From NCBI GenBank assembly GCA_025935655.1, contig JAICUV010000053.1, forward strand, positions 1 to 15,804: a stretch of 15,804 nt of DNA, in the 5' to 3' direction. Below the pieces are notes generated by a model. That model saw nothing but the letters and a program-made list of their open reading frames with translations. It searched no databases and was not told where the DNA came from. Made by a program: the position numbers and the translations under genes. Numbering within the stretch: position 1 is the stretch's first letter; every line of letters begins with the position of its first letter. This document shows positions 6,875 to 14,310 of the stretch, one piece after another. This stretch comes from Chloroflexota bacterium (lineage in GTDB: Bacteria > Chloroflexota > Limnocylindria > Limnocylindrales > CSP1-4).

Positions 6875-8545
6875 ATGGCAGACCGACCCGTCATCCTCTA
6901 CGACACCACCCTCCGAGACGGCACCCAGGGCGAGAACATCACCCTCTCGCTCGCGGACAAGCTGCGCGTCGCCCGGATGCTCGACGAGTACGGCTTCCCG
7001 TTCATCGAGGGCGGCTGGCCGGGCTCCAACCCGAAGGACATCGAGTTCTTCGCGGCCGCGCGCACGACGCGCTGGGAGCAGGCGCGGCTCGCGGCGTTCG
7101 GGTCCACCCGCCATCGCTCGAACCGGCCGGAGGCGGACCCGAACCTCAACGAGCTGGTGAAGGCGGAGACGCCGGTCGTCACGATCTTCGGCAAGAGCTG
7201 GCTGCTCCACGTGACCGAGGTCCTGGGGGCGACGCCGGCCGAGAACCTGGACATGATCGCGGACTCGGTGGGGTTCGTCGTGGACCGCGGCCGGGAGGCC
7301 GTCTACGACGCGGAGCACTTCTTCGACGGGTTCAAGGCGGACCGCGACTACGCGATGTCGACGCTCCGTGCCGCACGCCAGGCCGGCGCCCGCACGCTCG
7401 TCCTGTGCGACACCAACGGCGGCACGCTCACCGACGAGCTGGTGCGGATCCTCGGCGACGTCCGAGGCTCGCTCGAGGGCGACCCCGACGCGCCGGAGGT
7501 GGTCTGGGGCATCCACACGCACAACGACGCGGAGCTTGCGGTCGCGAACTCCATCGCGGCGGTCCAGGCCGGCGTCCGCCACGTGCAGGCGACGATCAAC
7601 GGCTACGGCGAGCGGTGCGGCAACGCGAACATGGTCTCGATCCTCGCCAACCTCGCGCTCAAGACGCCCGCCGAGCTGGTGCCGGCCGGCGGCGGGTCGC
7701 TCGCCGCCCTGACCGAGCTCAGCCGCTCCGTCGCCGAGATCGCCAACGTCGCGCCCAACGACTACCAGCCGTACGTGGGCCGGTCCGCGTTCGCGCACAA
7801 GGGCGGCGTCCACGGGGCCGCGGTCGCGAAGGTCGAGCGCAGCTACCAGCACGTGGACCCGGCCTCGGTCGGCAACGCCGGCCGGCTCGTCGTGAGCGAG
7901 CTGGGCGGCAAGGCGAACACCGAGATCCGCGCCCGCCAGCTGGGGCACGAGCTCGAGGGCATCGACCCGCGCGAGCTGAGCCGGCTGATCAAGCAGATGG
8001 AGCACGACGGCCTCGCGTTCGAGGGCGCCGAGGCGAGCTTCGAGCTGCTCATCCGGCGCCAGGCCGCGGACTACGCGGCGCCGTTCCGGATCGTCGACTA
8101 CACCTGCCTCGTGGAGCAGCGCTCGGGCCGCGAGCTCCTCGCCGAGGCGACCGTCAAGGTCGAGGTCGCGGGCGAGGTGCTCCACACCGCGGCGGACGGC
8201 AACGGACCCGTCAACGCGCTCGACGGCGCGCTGCGCAAGGCCCTCCGGGCGTTCTACCCGGTGCTGGACACGGTCCACCTCGTCGACTACAAGGTCCGCA
8301 TCCTCGACGGGGCGACCGCCACGGCGGCGCGCACGCGCGTCATCATCGACTCGCAGGACGGCGCGCGCACCTGGTCCACCATGGGCAGCGACACGAACAT
8401 CATCGCGGCCTCGGCCCAGGCGCTCGCCGACTCGCTCGAGTACGCGATCTGGAAGTCCGGGGCCGAGCTCCGGCGGCGCGACGAACGCCACTTCACGACG
8501 TCCAACGGGCAGCCCGCGCCGGCCGCCCCGGGAGGGCACGCATGA
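6875..8545 (+). CDS. cimA: (R)-citramalate synthase
   Basis: This LeuA-family enzyme condenses pyruvate with acetyl-CoA to give citramalate, which LeuCD and LeuB convert to 2-oxobutyrate for isoleucine synthesis without threonine. The protein has 556 residues. ATG 6875 has AAGGA at 6860-6864. The barrel opens with Asp10-Thr-Thr-Leu-Arg-Asp-Gly-Thr-Gln, followed by Glu-Gly-Gly-Trp-Pro-Gly-Ser-Asn-Pro-Lys-Asp, a hallmark of the Geobacter/Leptospira-type citramalate synthases. The metal-binding His214-Thr-His216-Asn-Asp motif is intact. A Cys-Gly-Asn-Ala-Asn motif follows the glycine-rich Gly-Tyr-Gly-Glu-Arg. The C-terminal regulatory domain, about 430-540, carries Gly-Asn-Gly-Pro-Val-Asn-Ala. 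The last 20 or so residues are an Ala/Pro/Gly tail. The ATGA overlap joins it to the next gene. A second 2-isopropylmalate synthase is the alternative, but the motifs favour CimA. Confidence 0.9.
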   Translation: MADRPVILYDTTLRDGTQGENITLSLADKLRVARMLDEYGFPFIEGGWPGSNPKDIEFFAAARTTRWEQARLAAFGSTRHRSNRPEADPNLNELVKAETPVVTIFGKSWLLHVTEVLGATPAENLDMIADSVGFVVDRGREAVYDAEHFFDGFKADRDYAMSTLRAARQAGARTLVLCDTNGGTLTDELVRILGDVRGSLEGDPDAPEVVWGIHTHNDAELAVANSIAAVQAGVRHVQATINGYGERCGNANMVSILANLALKTPAELVPAGGGSLAALTELSRSVAEIANVAPNDYQPYVGRSAFAHKGGVHGAAVAKVERSYQHVDPASVGNAGRLVVSELGGKANTEIRARQLGHELEGIDPRELSRLIKQMEHDGLAFEGAEASFELLIRRQAADYAAPFRIVDYTCLVEQRSGRELLAEATVKVEVAGEVLHTAADGNGPVNALDGALRKALRAFYPVLDTVHLVDYKVRILDGATATAARTRVIIDSQDGARTWSTMGSDTNIIAASAQALADSLEYAIWKSGAELRRRDERHFTTSNGQPAPAAPGGHA

Positions 8546-9081
8546 CCGACGCCCCGCGCACCGCCCCCGCCGCCATCCGCCTCGACCGCTGGACGGTCAC
8601 GTCCGGCTCCAACGTCAACAGCCGCGCGGCGGTCGTCATCCGGGCCGCGGACCACGACTGGAAGGCGTCGGCAGAGGGCAACGGCGCCGTGGACGCGCTG
8701 TTTCGGGCCGTGGACACGGCGCTCGCGCCGATCGTCGGCGGTCGCCCGCTCCTCCTCGGCTACGACGTCCACGCGCTCGCCGAGGGCCCCGACGCGGAGG
8801 GACGGGTGACCGTCCGGATCGCGCCGCCGGTCGCGGCCGAGGGCGGCCGGGCCGACGGCCGCTACACCGGCGAGGTCACCTCCACCAACACGGTGGCGGC
8901 CTCCATCGAGGCGTACGTCCAGGCCCTCACGGCGATGCTCGCCGACGAGTCGTGGGCCGGCGCGGCCGAGGATGCCGGCGCGCAGCGCGTCCGCCGGGCG
9001 ACCGGCGACCCCGCCGAGGGGACTACCGAGTACGACCGCACCGCCGACCACTTCGACACCACCGAGTGGTTCAACCGCTAG
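8542..9081 (+). CDS. Free-standing LeuA-type regulatory (allosteric dimer) domain protein
   Basis: The 179-residue protein lacks any TIM-barrel. Residues about 17-135 resemble the C-terminal regulatory domain of LeuA and CimA: a Val-Thr-Ser-Gly-Ser-Asn-Val-Asn-Ser strand, Glu-Gly-Asn-Gly-Ala-Val-Asp-Ala near 45-52, then a helix, strands and a Ser-Thr-Asn-Thr-Val-Ala-Ala-Ser-Ile-Glu-Ala helix. The final 40 residues are an acidic, probably flexible tail ending in Glu-Trp-Phe-Asn-Arg. ATG 8542 overlaps the cimA stop (ATGA), so the two proteins are probably made together. It is therefore a candidate regulatory subunit of CimA or LeuA (inference), but has no visible catalytic residues. The frame is intact and its composition matches its neighbours, which argues against a decaying fragment. 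Confidence 0.8.
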   Translation: MTDAPRTAPAAIRLDRWTVTSGSNVNSRAAVVIRAADHDWKASAEGNGAVDALFRAVDTALAPIVGGRPLLLGYDVHALAEGPDAEGRVTVRIAPPVAAEGGRADGRYTGEVTSTNTVAASIEAYVQALTAMLADESWAGAAEDAGAQRVRRATGDPAEGTTEYDRTADHFDTTEWFNR

Positions 9082-9923
9082 GCGGCGAGGGCTCGCCCGC
9101 CCCCGCCATCCCCATCGACGCGGACGCGTTCAACCGGTTCGAGGCCGCCGGCTGGGAGGCGCGCGCGTCGTCCTACGCGTTCCTCTCGCCGATCACGGGA
9201 CGCGTCATCGGGGCGCTCCTCGGCGCGGTGCAGGCCGGCCCCGATACGCAGCTCCTCGACGTGGGCTCGGGGCCGGGCGACCTGGCGGCCGCGGCGGCGG
9301 AGCGTGGCGCGGACCCGGTCGGCATCGACGTGGCGCCCTCGATGGTCCGCCGGGCGGCGATGGCCCACCCCGGCATCCCGTTCCGGGTCGGCTCGTTCGA
9401 GGCGATCCCCGGCGGCGCGGGCTCGTTTGACGCGGTCGTGGGCAACTTCGTGTTCAACCACGTCGGCCGCCCGGCCGTCGCCCTCGCGGAGGCCCATCGC
9501 GTCCTGCGGCCCGGCGGTCGGCTCGCGCTCTCCACGTGGGACGCCGCGCGTCACAACCGGATCCTCGGCCTCCTGCTGGACGCGATCGAGGCCGCCGAGG
9601 CGCCACCGCCACCGGGGCTGCCGCCGGGGCCGACGAACTTCCGCACCGACGCCGAGCTGCGCGCGCTGTTCGAGGCCGCCGGCTTCGCGGACGTGGGCGT
9701 GTCGCACCTCCACTACGAGGCACGGATCCCGGACACCGACACGCTGTGGCATGGCGTCCTGGACTCCGCGGTCCGGATCCCGCCGCTGGTCACGGGGCAG
9801 GCGCCCGACATCCAGGCCCGGATCCGCGCGGCGTTCGACCGGCTGTGCGCGCCGCACGCCCGCGACGACGGCTCGCTGGCGATCCCGGTCGCCGTCCAGG
9901 TCACCCAGGGCCGCCGGCCGTGA
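9066..9923 (+). CDS. Class I SAM-dependent methyltransferase, substrate unknown
   Basis: The 285-residue protein has a Rossmann-like methyltransferase core. Motif I is Leu-Leu-Asp65-Val-Gly-Ser-Gly-Pro-Gly, followed by the acidic ribose-binding strand Gly-Ile-Asp-Val-Ala-Pro. A post-motif segment reads Ser-Phe-Asp-Ala-Val-Val, and the C-terminal half has Arg-Val-Leu-Arg-Pro-Gly-Gly, as in the ubiquinone/menaquinone and small-molecule methyltransferase group. The start is uncertain. GTG 9066 is the only usual start codon close to the domain; it overlaps the previous gene by 16 bases and has no clear ribosome binding site. The stop overlaps the pheA start (GTGA). Its position between branched-chain and phenylalanine genes does not reveal the substrate. 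Confidence 0.8.
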   Translation: MVQPLGGEGSPAPAIPIDADAFNRFEAAGWEARASSYAFLSPITGRVIGALLGAVQAGPDTQLLDVGSGPGDLAAAAAERGADPVGIDVAPSMVRRAAMAHPGIPFRVGSFEAIPGGAGSFDAVVGNFVFNHVGRPAVALAEAHRVLRPGGRLALSTWDAARHNRILGLLLDAIEAAEAPPPPGLPPGPTNFRTDAELRALFEAAGFADVGVSHLHYEARIPDTDTLWHGVLDSAVRIPPLVTGQAPDIQARIRAAFDRLCAPHARDDGSLAIPVAVQVTQGRRP

Positions 9924-10804
9924 GCGGGACCCCCGCCGGGATGGCCGCGATCCGGGCCGCCTACACCGGCGAGCCCGGCGCGTTCGCCGAGGAGGCCGTG
10001 CTCCGCTTCTTCGAGGCGCCCGAGACCGTGCCCCTGTCCTCGTTCCGCGAGGTGTTCGAGGCCGTGCGCGACGGGCGCGCGGACGCGGGCGTCGTCCCGG
10101 TGGAGAGCAGCCTGCTGGGCACGATCCGCGAGAACGTTGACCTCCTGTGGGCCTTCGACCTGCCCATCGTGGGCGAGGTCAGCGTGCCGGTGCGGCTCGC
10201 GCTGCTGGGCCTGCCCGGGGAGCGGCTCGAGACCGTGGAGCGGGTGTACTCGATCACCGCGGCGCTCGCGCAGGCGGACGCGTTTCTGCGCTCGCGGCCG
10301 TGGACGATCCAGACGACGTACAACACCGCGGGCGCGGCACGTATGGTGGCCGAGCGCGGGGAGCCGGGCTCGGCCGCGGTCGCGAGCGCACGGGTCGCGC
10401 CGATCTACGGCCTCGAGGTCCTCGCAGACGACATCCAGACGGGATCGGACAACCGGACCCGGTTCGCGGTCATCACCCGCCGGGAGGACGCGCCGCGCGT
10501 GCTCGCGGGTGCCACGCCGGCGTCCCGTGCGGGCGCGCCGCGGACGACGCTCGTGTTCGCGGTGCGCAACGTCGCTGGCTCGCTGCACCGGTCGCTGGGC
10601 GCCTTCGCGACCCGCGGCCTCAACCTCGTCCGGCTCGAGTCACGGCCGTGGACGGAGCGCGGCGCGCGGTGGGAGTACCTGTTCTGGGTGGACCTGGACG
10701 CGGATCCGTCCGAGCCCGCCTGTGCCGAGGCGCTCGCCGACCTTGCGCGGGAGACGGAGCTGGTGCGGATCCTCGGGACCTATTCCCGGGCCGCCGAGGA
10801 CTGA
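9920..10804 (+). CDS. pheA: Prephenate dehydratase with C-terminal ACT domain
   Basis: This enzyme converts prephenate to phenylpyruvate in phenylalanine synthesis. The protein has 294 residues from GTG 9920, in the GTGA overlap with the methyltransferase gene; ATG 9941 is an alternative. The catalytic domain, about 1-190, starts with Tyr-Thr-Gly-Glu-Pro-Gly-Ala-Phe, contains Val-Pro-Val-Glu-Ser-Ser, and ends with the catalytic Thr180-Arg181-Phe182 motif. The ACT domain, about 212-288, has Glu240-Ser-Arg-Pro, the phenylalanine-binding motif of feedback-inhibited enzymes. There is no chorismate mutase domain, so that activity must be encoded elsewhere. It is the last gene of the operon, followed by a hairpin. 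Confidence 0.95.
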   Translation: MSGTPAGMAAIRAAYTGEPGAFAEEAVLRFFEAPETVPLSSFREVFEAVRDGRADAGVVPVESSLLGTIRENVDLLWAFDLPIVGEVSVPVRLALLGLPGERLETVERVYSITAALAQADAFLRSRPWTIQTTYNTAGAARMVAERGEPGSAAVASARVAPIYGLEVLADDIQTGSDNRTRFAVITRREDAPRVLAGATPASRAGAPRTTLVFAVRNVAGSLHRSLGAFATRGLNLVRLESRPWTERGARWEYLFWVDLDADPSEPACAEALADLARETELVRILGTYSRAAED

Positions 10805-10820
10805 CCGGCCCGGGAATCGG

Positions 10821-10856
10821 AACGGCGGCGCCGGCCCGGTGCCGTGCGCCGCCGTT
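10821..10856. terminator. Probable bidirectional terminator between convergent genes
   Basis: An 11-bp perfect stem joins 10821-10831 (AACGGCGGCGC) to 10846-10856 (GCGCCGCCGTT), and an inner CGGC/GCCG pairing extends it. It lies 16 bases after the pheA stop and 13 bases past the stop of the convergent minus-strand gene. There is an AA at one end and TT at the other but no long T run, so termination is inferred from position and stem strength. Confidence 0.6.
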
Positions 10857-10869
10857 GTCCGCTGATGGA

Positions 10870-12444
10870 TCAGAGGCGCGCGAACGCGTCCAGGATCACG
10901 TTGGGGCGCGTGCCGTTCGTGGACACGATGCGGATCGTGTGCGAGCCGACGGACGTGAACCGGCGCTGGTAGACGACCACCCGGTCACCCGGCGTGAAGG
11001 TCGCGACGTCGACCGTCGCCTTGAGCGTCCCGTCGATGTACACCTTGATCACGCCGAGCGACGGGTCCGCCGACATGACCACCGCGATGGCGCGGCCGGT
11101 GAACGCGTACCGGGCGGACTGCCCGTTGTCGTCGGACTGCTTCGCGGACCCGCCGGAGAAGTCCGGCGAGACGAGCGTGGTCCACCCTGCGCTGAACGTC
11201 ACGCGCGAGCTCGTCTGCTGGACGAGGCGCGGTGTCTGGACGGTTCCCTTGACCCATGCGCCGCGGTTGCCTGCCCAGTCGATCGCCCGGAGACGGAACT
11301 GGAGCGTGCCGCTGGGCGACGCGTAATTGTCGAGCGTCCGCCGCTGGGTCGTGCCCAGCGACGTCCAGTGGACGCCGCCGTCGGTGCTCTTCGCGACCTC
11401 GTACTTCCAGACGCCCGCGCCGCCGCTGTCGGTGCCCGTGGACCAGGAGGCCCGCACCGGCAGCTTCGTCCCGGACAGCGGGGTGTTCGTCGCGAGGCTG
11501 GCGCGAGGCGCGCCGTTCCTGGGCCTCGTCCGGTCGATCGTCAGGGTCGCGGCCGCGGGGACCGTGATGGCCGGGCCGCTCAGCGGCTCGTCCGAGGTGA
11601 CGCTGTTCGCCTTGAGCGTCAGCAGCAGCGTCCCCTGCGAGCAGCCGCTCACCCGCATGGACCACGTGGTCCGCGAGGCGTCCGCGACCGGGGCCCCGAT
11701 GGTGCAGCCCGTGGCGGTGCCGTTCTTGATGAAGTCGCTCGCCGTCAGGCCGCTGACCGGGGTGTCGAACTGGACCTTGTAGGTGAATGCGCTCGCGCGG
11801 GTCGGCGAGCTCGGCGCGACGACGCTGGCCCGCGGCTTGGCGCCCATGAGCCACTCGTCGCTCTCGAACGCGAGCATGAAGTCGACCGGGCCGAGGCTCG
11901 TCGCGTCCGACCAGCAGTCGCCGGTGACGCAGAAGAAGCCGGTCCCGTTGGCGTACTGGTCGGGTCCCGTCGGGTTGCTCGCGTGCCACGCGATGCCCGG
12001 GTTCGTGCCGCGGATGAGCACGACCGCGACCGTCTGGCTGGCCGGCAGCACGGCGGGCCGGGTGAACTCGACATCGACCGGCGTCGGTGCGTTCTTGTCC
12101 GTGGACAACGCGCTCGCGGGGAGCGTCTGCGACGCGAGCACGACGCCCGTGCTCGCGACCTGGTGGCCGGTCGGCGCCCCGCTGGACGTGGCGCGCACCT
12201 CGACCCGGTAGGTCCCGGTGTCGGTGCTCGCGCGGTGCAGCGTCAGGTGCACGTCGGTGATCGCGCCCGGCGGTGCGACGAACGTCTGCGCCATGCCGGG
12301 CCACGACCAGTTGGACCCGTCGTTGCTGTTGATGGTCTCGATGACGGCCGCGCTGGCGCTGCCCGGCAGCATGGCGAGCAGCGTCGTGGCGGCGATGACG
12401 CTCGCCAAGGCCCGACGGTGGCGGAGGCCGGTGGATGTGGTCAC
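10870..12444 (-). CDS. Secreted multi-domain beta-sandwich protein of unknown function
   Basis: The 524-residue protein starts at GTG 12444, with GGGAGGAG on the minus strand at 12449-12456. A signal peptide is clear: Arg-rich residues 1-11, a hydrophobic stretch to about 28, and Ser-Ala-Ser-Ala at 29-32 as the likely signal peptidase I site. Residues about 35-205 resemble the jelly-roll domains in exported proteins that open with Ala-Gln-Thr-Phe-Val-Ala (choice-of-anchor type). About 215-310 look Ig-like, with Thr-Ala-Ser-Asp-Phe and a cysteine pair. About 318-410 look like fibronectin type III, with Ile-Asp-Trp-Ala-Gly-Asn. The end (415-524) is a sandwich with Val-Tyr-Ile-Asp-Gly and Ser-His-Thr-Ile-Arg-Ile, common in extracellular carbohydrate- or surface-binding proteins. 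No catalytic motif, LPXTG or C-terminal anchor helix is visible. Domain names are by eye. Confidence 0.8.
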   Translation of the reverse strand: MTTSTGLRHRRALASVIAATTLLAMLPGSASAAVIETINSNDGSNWSWPGMAQTFVAPPGAITDVHLTLHRASTDTGTYRVEVRATSSGAPTGHQVASTGVVLASQTLPASALSTDKNAPTPVDVEFTRPAVLPASQTVAVVLIRGTNPGIAWHASNPTGPDQYANGTGFFCVTGDCWSDATSLGPVDFMLAFESDEWLMGAKPRASVVAPSSPTRASAFTYKVQFDTPVSGLTASDFIKNGTATGCTIGAPVADASRTTWSMRVSGCSQGTLLLTLKANSVTSDEPLSGPAITVPAAATLTIDRTRPRNGAPRASLATNTPLSGTKLPVRASWSTGTDSGGAGVWKYEVAKSTDGGVHWTSLGTTQRRTLDNYASPSGTLQFRLRAIDWAGNRGAWVKGTVQTPRLVQQTSSRVTFSAGWTTLVSPDFSGGSAKQSDDNGQSARYAFTGRAIAVVMSADPSLGVIKVYIDGTLKATVDVATFTPGDRVVVYQRRFTSVGSHTIRIVSTNGTRPNVILDAFARL

Positions 12445-12622
12445 GATGCTCCTCCCGTGGGATCCCCGATGGCGCCAAGCCTACTCGTCGCCGAGGTCCC
12501 CCGTTCGTCCGTGGGGGCGCATCGGCAGCGCTCGTGGGAACCGGTGTTCGACGCCCGCAGACGATGCGATCATGTGGGCCGGACCCGACGACACAGGGGC
12601 CGGGGGCAGACGGGAGAGTGCG
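12445..12622. promoter_or_regulatory. Divergent intergenic region
   Basis: These 178 bases separate the minus-strand secreted-protein gene from the plus-strand ATPase gene, so promoters for both directions should lie here. I found no convincing -35/-10 pair on either strand; TAGGCT on the minus strand (12478-12483) is only a weak -10 candidate. A CCCCC/GGGGG inverted repeat with a ten-base loop lies at 12498-12517. Confidence 0.3.
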
Positions 12623-14299
12623 GTGAACGACGCGTTCCGGACGGCAATGGCGGCCGGCTACGGCTTCGACGAGCCGGTGGTCGTCCTCGGATCGCCCATC
12701 CAGGGCGACGAGGTCCTGCCCGAGGTCCGCGTGCAGGTCCCGCTCTCGCGGGTCAACCGCCACGGGCTGATCGCGGGCGCCACCGGGACCGGCAAGACGA
12801 CGACGCTCCAGCTCCTCGCCGGCCAGCTGAGCGCGCTCGGCGTGCCCGTGTTCGCGGTCGACGTGAAGGGCGACCTGTCCGGGGTCGGTGCACCCGGGGA
12901 CCCGACGAAACCCGCGGTCGTCGCCCGCGTTGAGGCGATGAAGCTCACGTTCCAGGCGCAGGGCCATCCCATCGAGATCCTGTCGCTCTCGGGCACGCAG
13001 GGCGCGCACGTCCGCGCCTCGATCTCCTCGTTCGGACCGCTGCTCCTGGGCAAGGTGCTGGACCTCAACGACACGCAGACCTCGATCCTGTCGCTCGTGT
13101 TCCGCTACTGCGACGACCAGCACCTGCCGCTGCTGGACCTCTCGGACCTCCGGACGACGCTCAAGTTCCTGGGCTCGGACGAGGGCAAGCCCGCCCTGGC
13201 CGACCTCGGCGGCATCAGCCCCGCCAGCCTGGGGGTGATCCTGCGGGCGATCGTGACCATCGAGCAGGAGGGGGCGGGCGAGTTCTTCGGCGAGCCGGAG
13301 TTCGACCCCGACGACCTCGTGCGCACGACCGCGGACGGCAAGGGGATCATCACGCTGCTCGAGGTCGCGGACGTGATGGACCGCCCGCGGCTGTACTCCA
13401 CGTTCGTGCTCTGGATGCTCGCCCAGCTGTACGAGACGCTGCCCGAGGTGGGCGACCTCCCCAAGCCCAAGCTCGCGTTCTTCTTCGACGAGGCGCACCT
13501 CCTGTTCCGCGACGCGTCGAAGGCCCTGATGGAGCAGATCGAGCGCACGGCGCGCCTCATCCGGTCCAAGGGCGTGGGGGTGTATTTCGTCACCCAGGCG
13601 CCCACCGACGTCCCGTCGTCCGTGCTGTCGCAGCTCGGCAACCGCGTCCAGCACGCGCTCCGTGCGTTCACGCCCGACGACGCCGACGCGCTGCGCAAGA
13701 CCGCGCGCACGTTCCCGGTGACCGAGTTCTACGACGTGGAGCGGACGATCACCTCGCTGGGCATCGGCGAGGCGCTCGTCACCGTGCTGTCGCCCAAGGG
13801 CGTCCCGACGCCGCTCGCCGCGACCCGCCTCGTCCCGCCCGACTCGCGGATGGGGGCGCTCACGCCGCAGGAGATCGCGGCCGTCGTCGCACAGTCCACG
13901 CTCGCGGGCCGGTACAACACCGCCGTGGACCCCGAGAGCGCCCACGAGATCATCACCGCCCGCCTCACCAACGCGAAGGCCGCGGCGGCGAGCGTGGCCG
14001 CCGAGGCCGCGATGCGCGCGGGCGTTGACCCGACGACGGCGGACGGCCTCGAGACGATGACGCCCGCCCAGCAGCAGCGGGAGATCAACCGTCGGGCGAA
14101 GGAGCTCGCGGCGGCCCAGCGCGCCGCCGAGCGCGAGCGCAAGGCCCAGGAGCGGGCCGCCCGCGAGGCCGCCAAGCAGCGCGAGCGGACGCTCGAGACG
14201 GGGATCCGCACCGCCGGCAAGGTCGTGACGTCCAGGGCGGGGCAGTCGCTCCTGCGCGGCGTGTTCGACGTGTTCTTCGGCGGCGGCAAGAGCCGCTAG
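12623..14299 (+). CDS. HerA-like (DUF853, YjgR-type) P-loop ATPase
   Basis: The 558-residue protein starts at GTG 12623, with GGGAGAG at 12612-12618; ATG 12572 in frame is a weaker alternative. Walker A is Gly52-Ala-Thr-Gly-Thr-Gly-Lys58-Thr, preceded by Asn-Arg-His-Gly-Leu-Ile, and Walker B is Phe-Phe-Phe-Asp289-Glu290-Ala-His. A Val-Thr-Gln-Ala-Pro sensor-like segment lies about 40 residues further on. This matches the E. coli YjgR/DUF853 group related to HerA and FtsK DNA-pumping ATPases; the role of the group is not established. Residues about 480-525 are rich in Arg, Glu, Lys, Ala and Gln and should form a charged helix or coiled coil. The protein ends Phe-Phe-Gly-Gly-Gly-Lys-Ser-Arg. 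The fae gene follows after 11 bases, so co-transcription is likely, but no functional link is evident. No NurA or Sir2 partner is adjacent. Confidence 0.88.
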   Translation: MNDAFRTAMAAGYGFDEPVVVLGSPIQGDEVLPEVRVQVPLSRVNRHGLIAGATGTGKTTTLQLLAGQLSALGVPVFAVDVKGDLSGVGAPGDPTKPAVVARVEAMKLTFQAQGHPIEILSLSGTQGAHVRASISSFGPLLLGKVLDLNDTQTSILSLVFRYCDDQHLPLLDLSDLRTTLKFLGSDEGKPALADLGGISPASLGVILRAIVTIEQEGAGEFFGEPEFDPDDLVRTTADGKGIITLLEVADVMDRPRLYSTFVLWMLAQLYETLPEVGDLPKPKLAFFFDEAHLLFRDASKALMEQIERTARLIRSKGVGVYFVTQAPTDVPSSVLSQLGNRVQHALRAFTPDDADALRKTARTFPVTEFYDVERTITSLGIGEALVTVLSPKGVPTPLAATRLVPPDSRMGALTPQEIAAVVAQSTLAGRYNTAVDPESAHEIITARLTNAKAAAASVAAEAAMRAGVDPTTADGLETMTPAQQQREINRRAKELAAAQRAAERERKAQERAAREAAKQRERTLETGIRTAGKVVTSRAGQSLLRGVFDVFFGGGKSR

Positions 14300-14310
14300 G
14301 GAGTCCCGCG

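Noticed and set aside
12498..12517. CCCCC/GGGGG inverted repeat as a terminator or operator.
   Set aside because: The stem is five pairs with a ten-base loop and no T run, easily expected by chance at this base composition.
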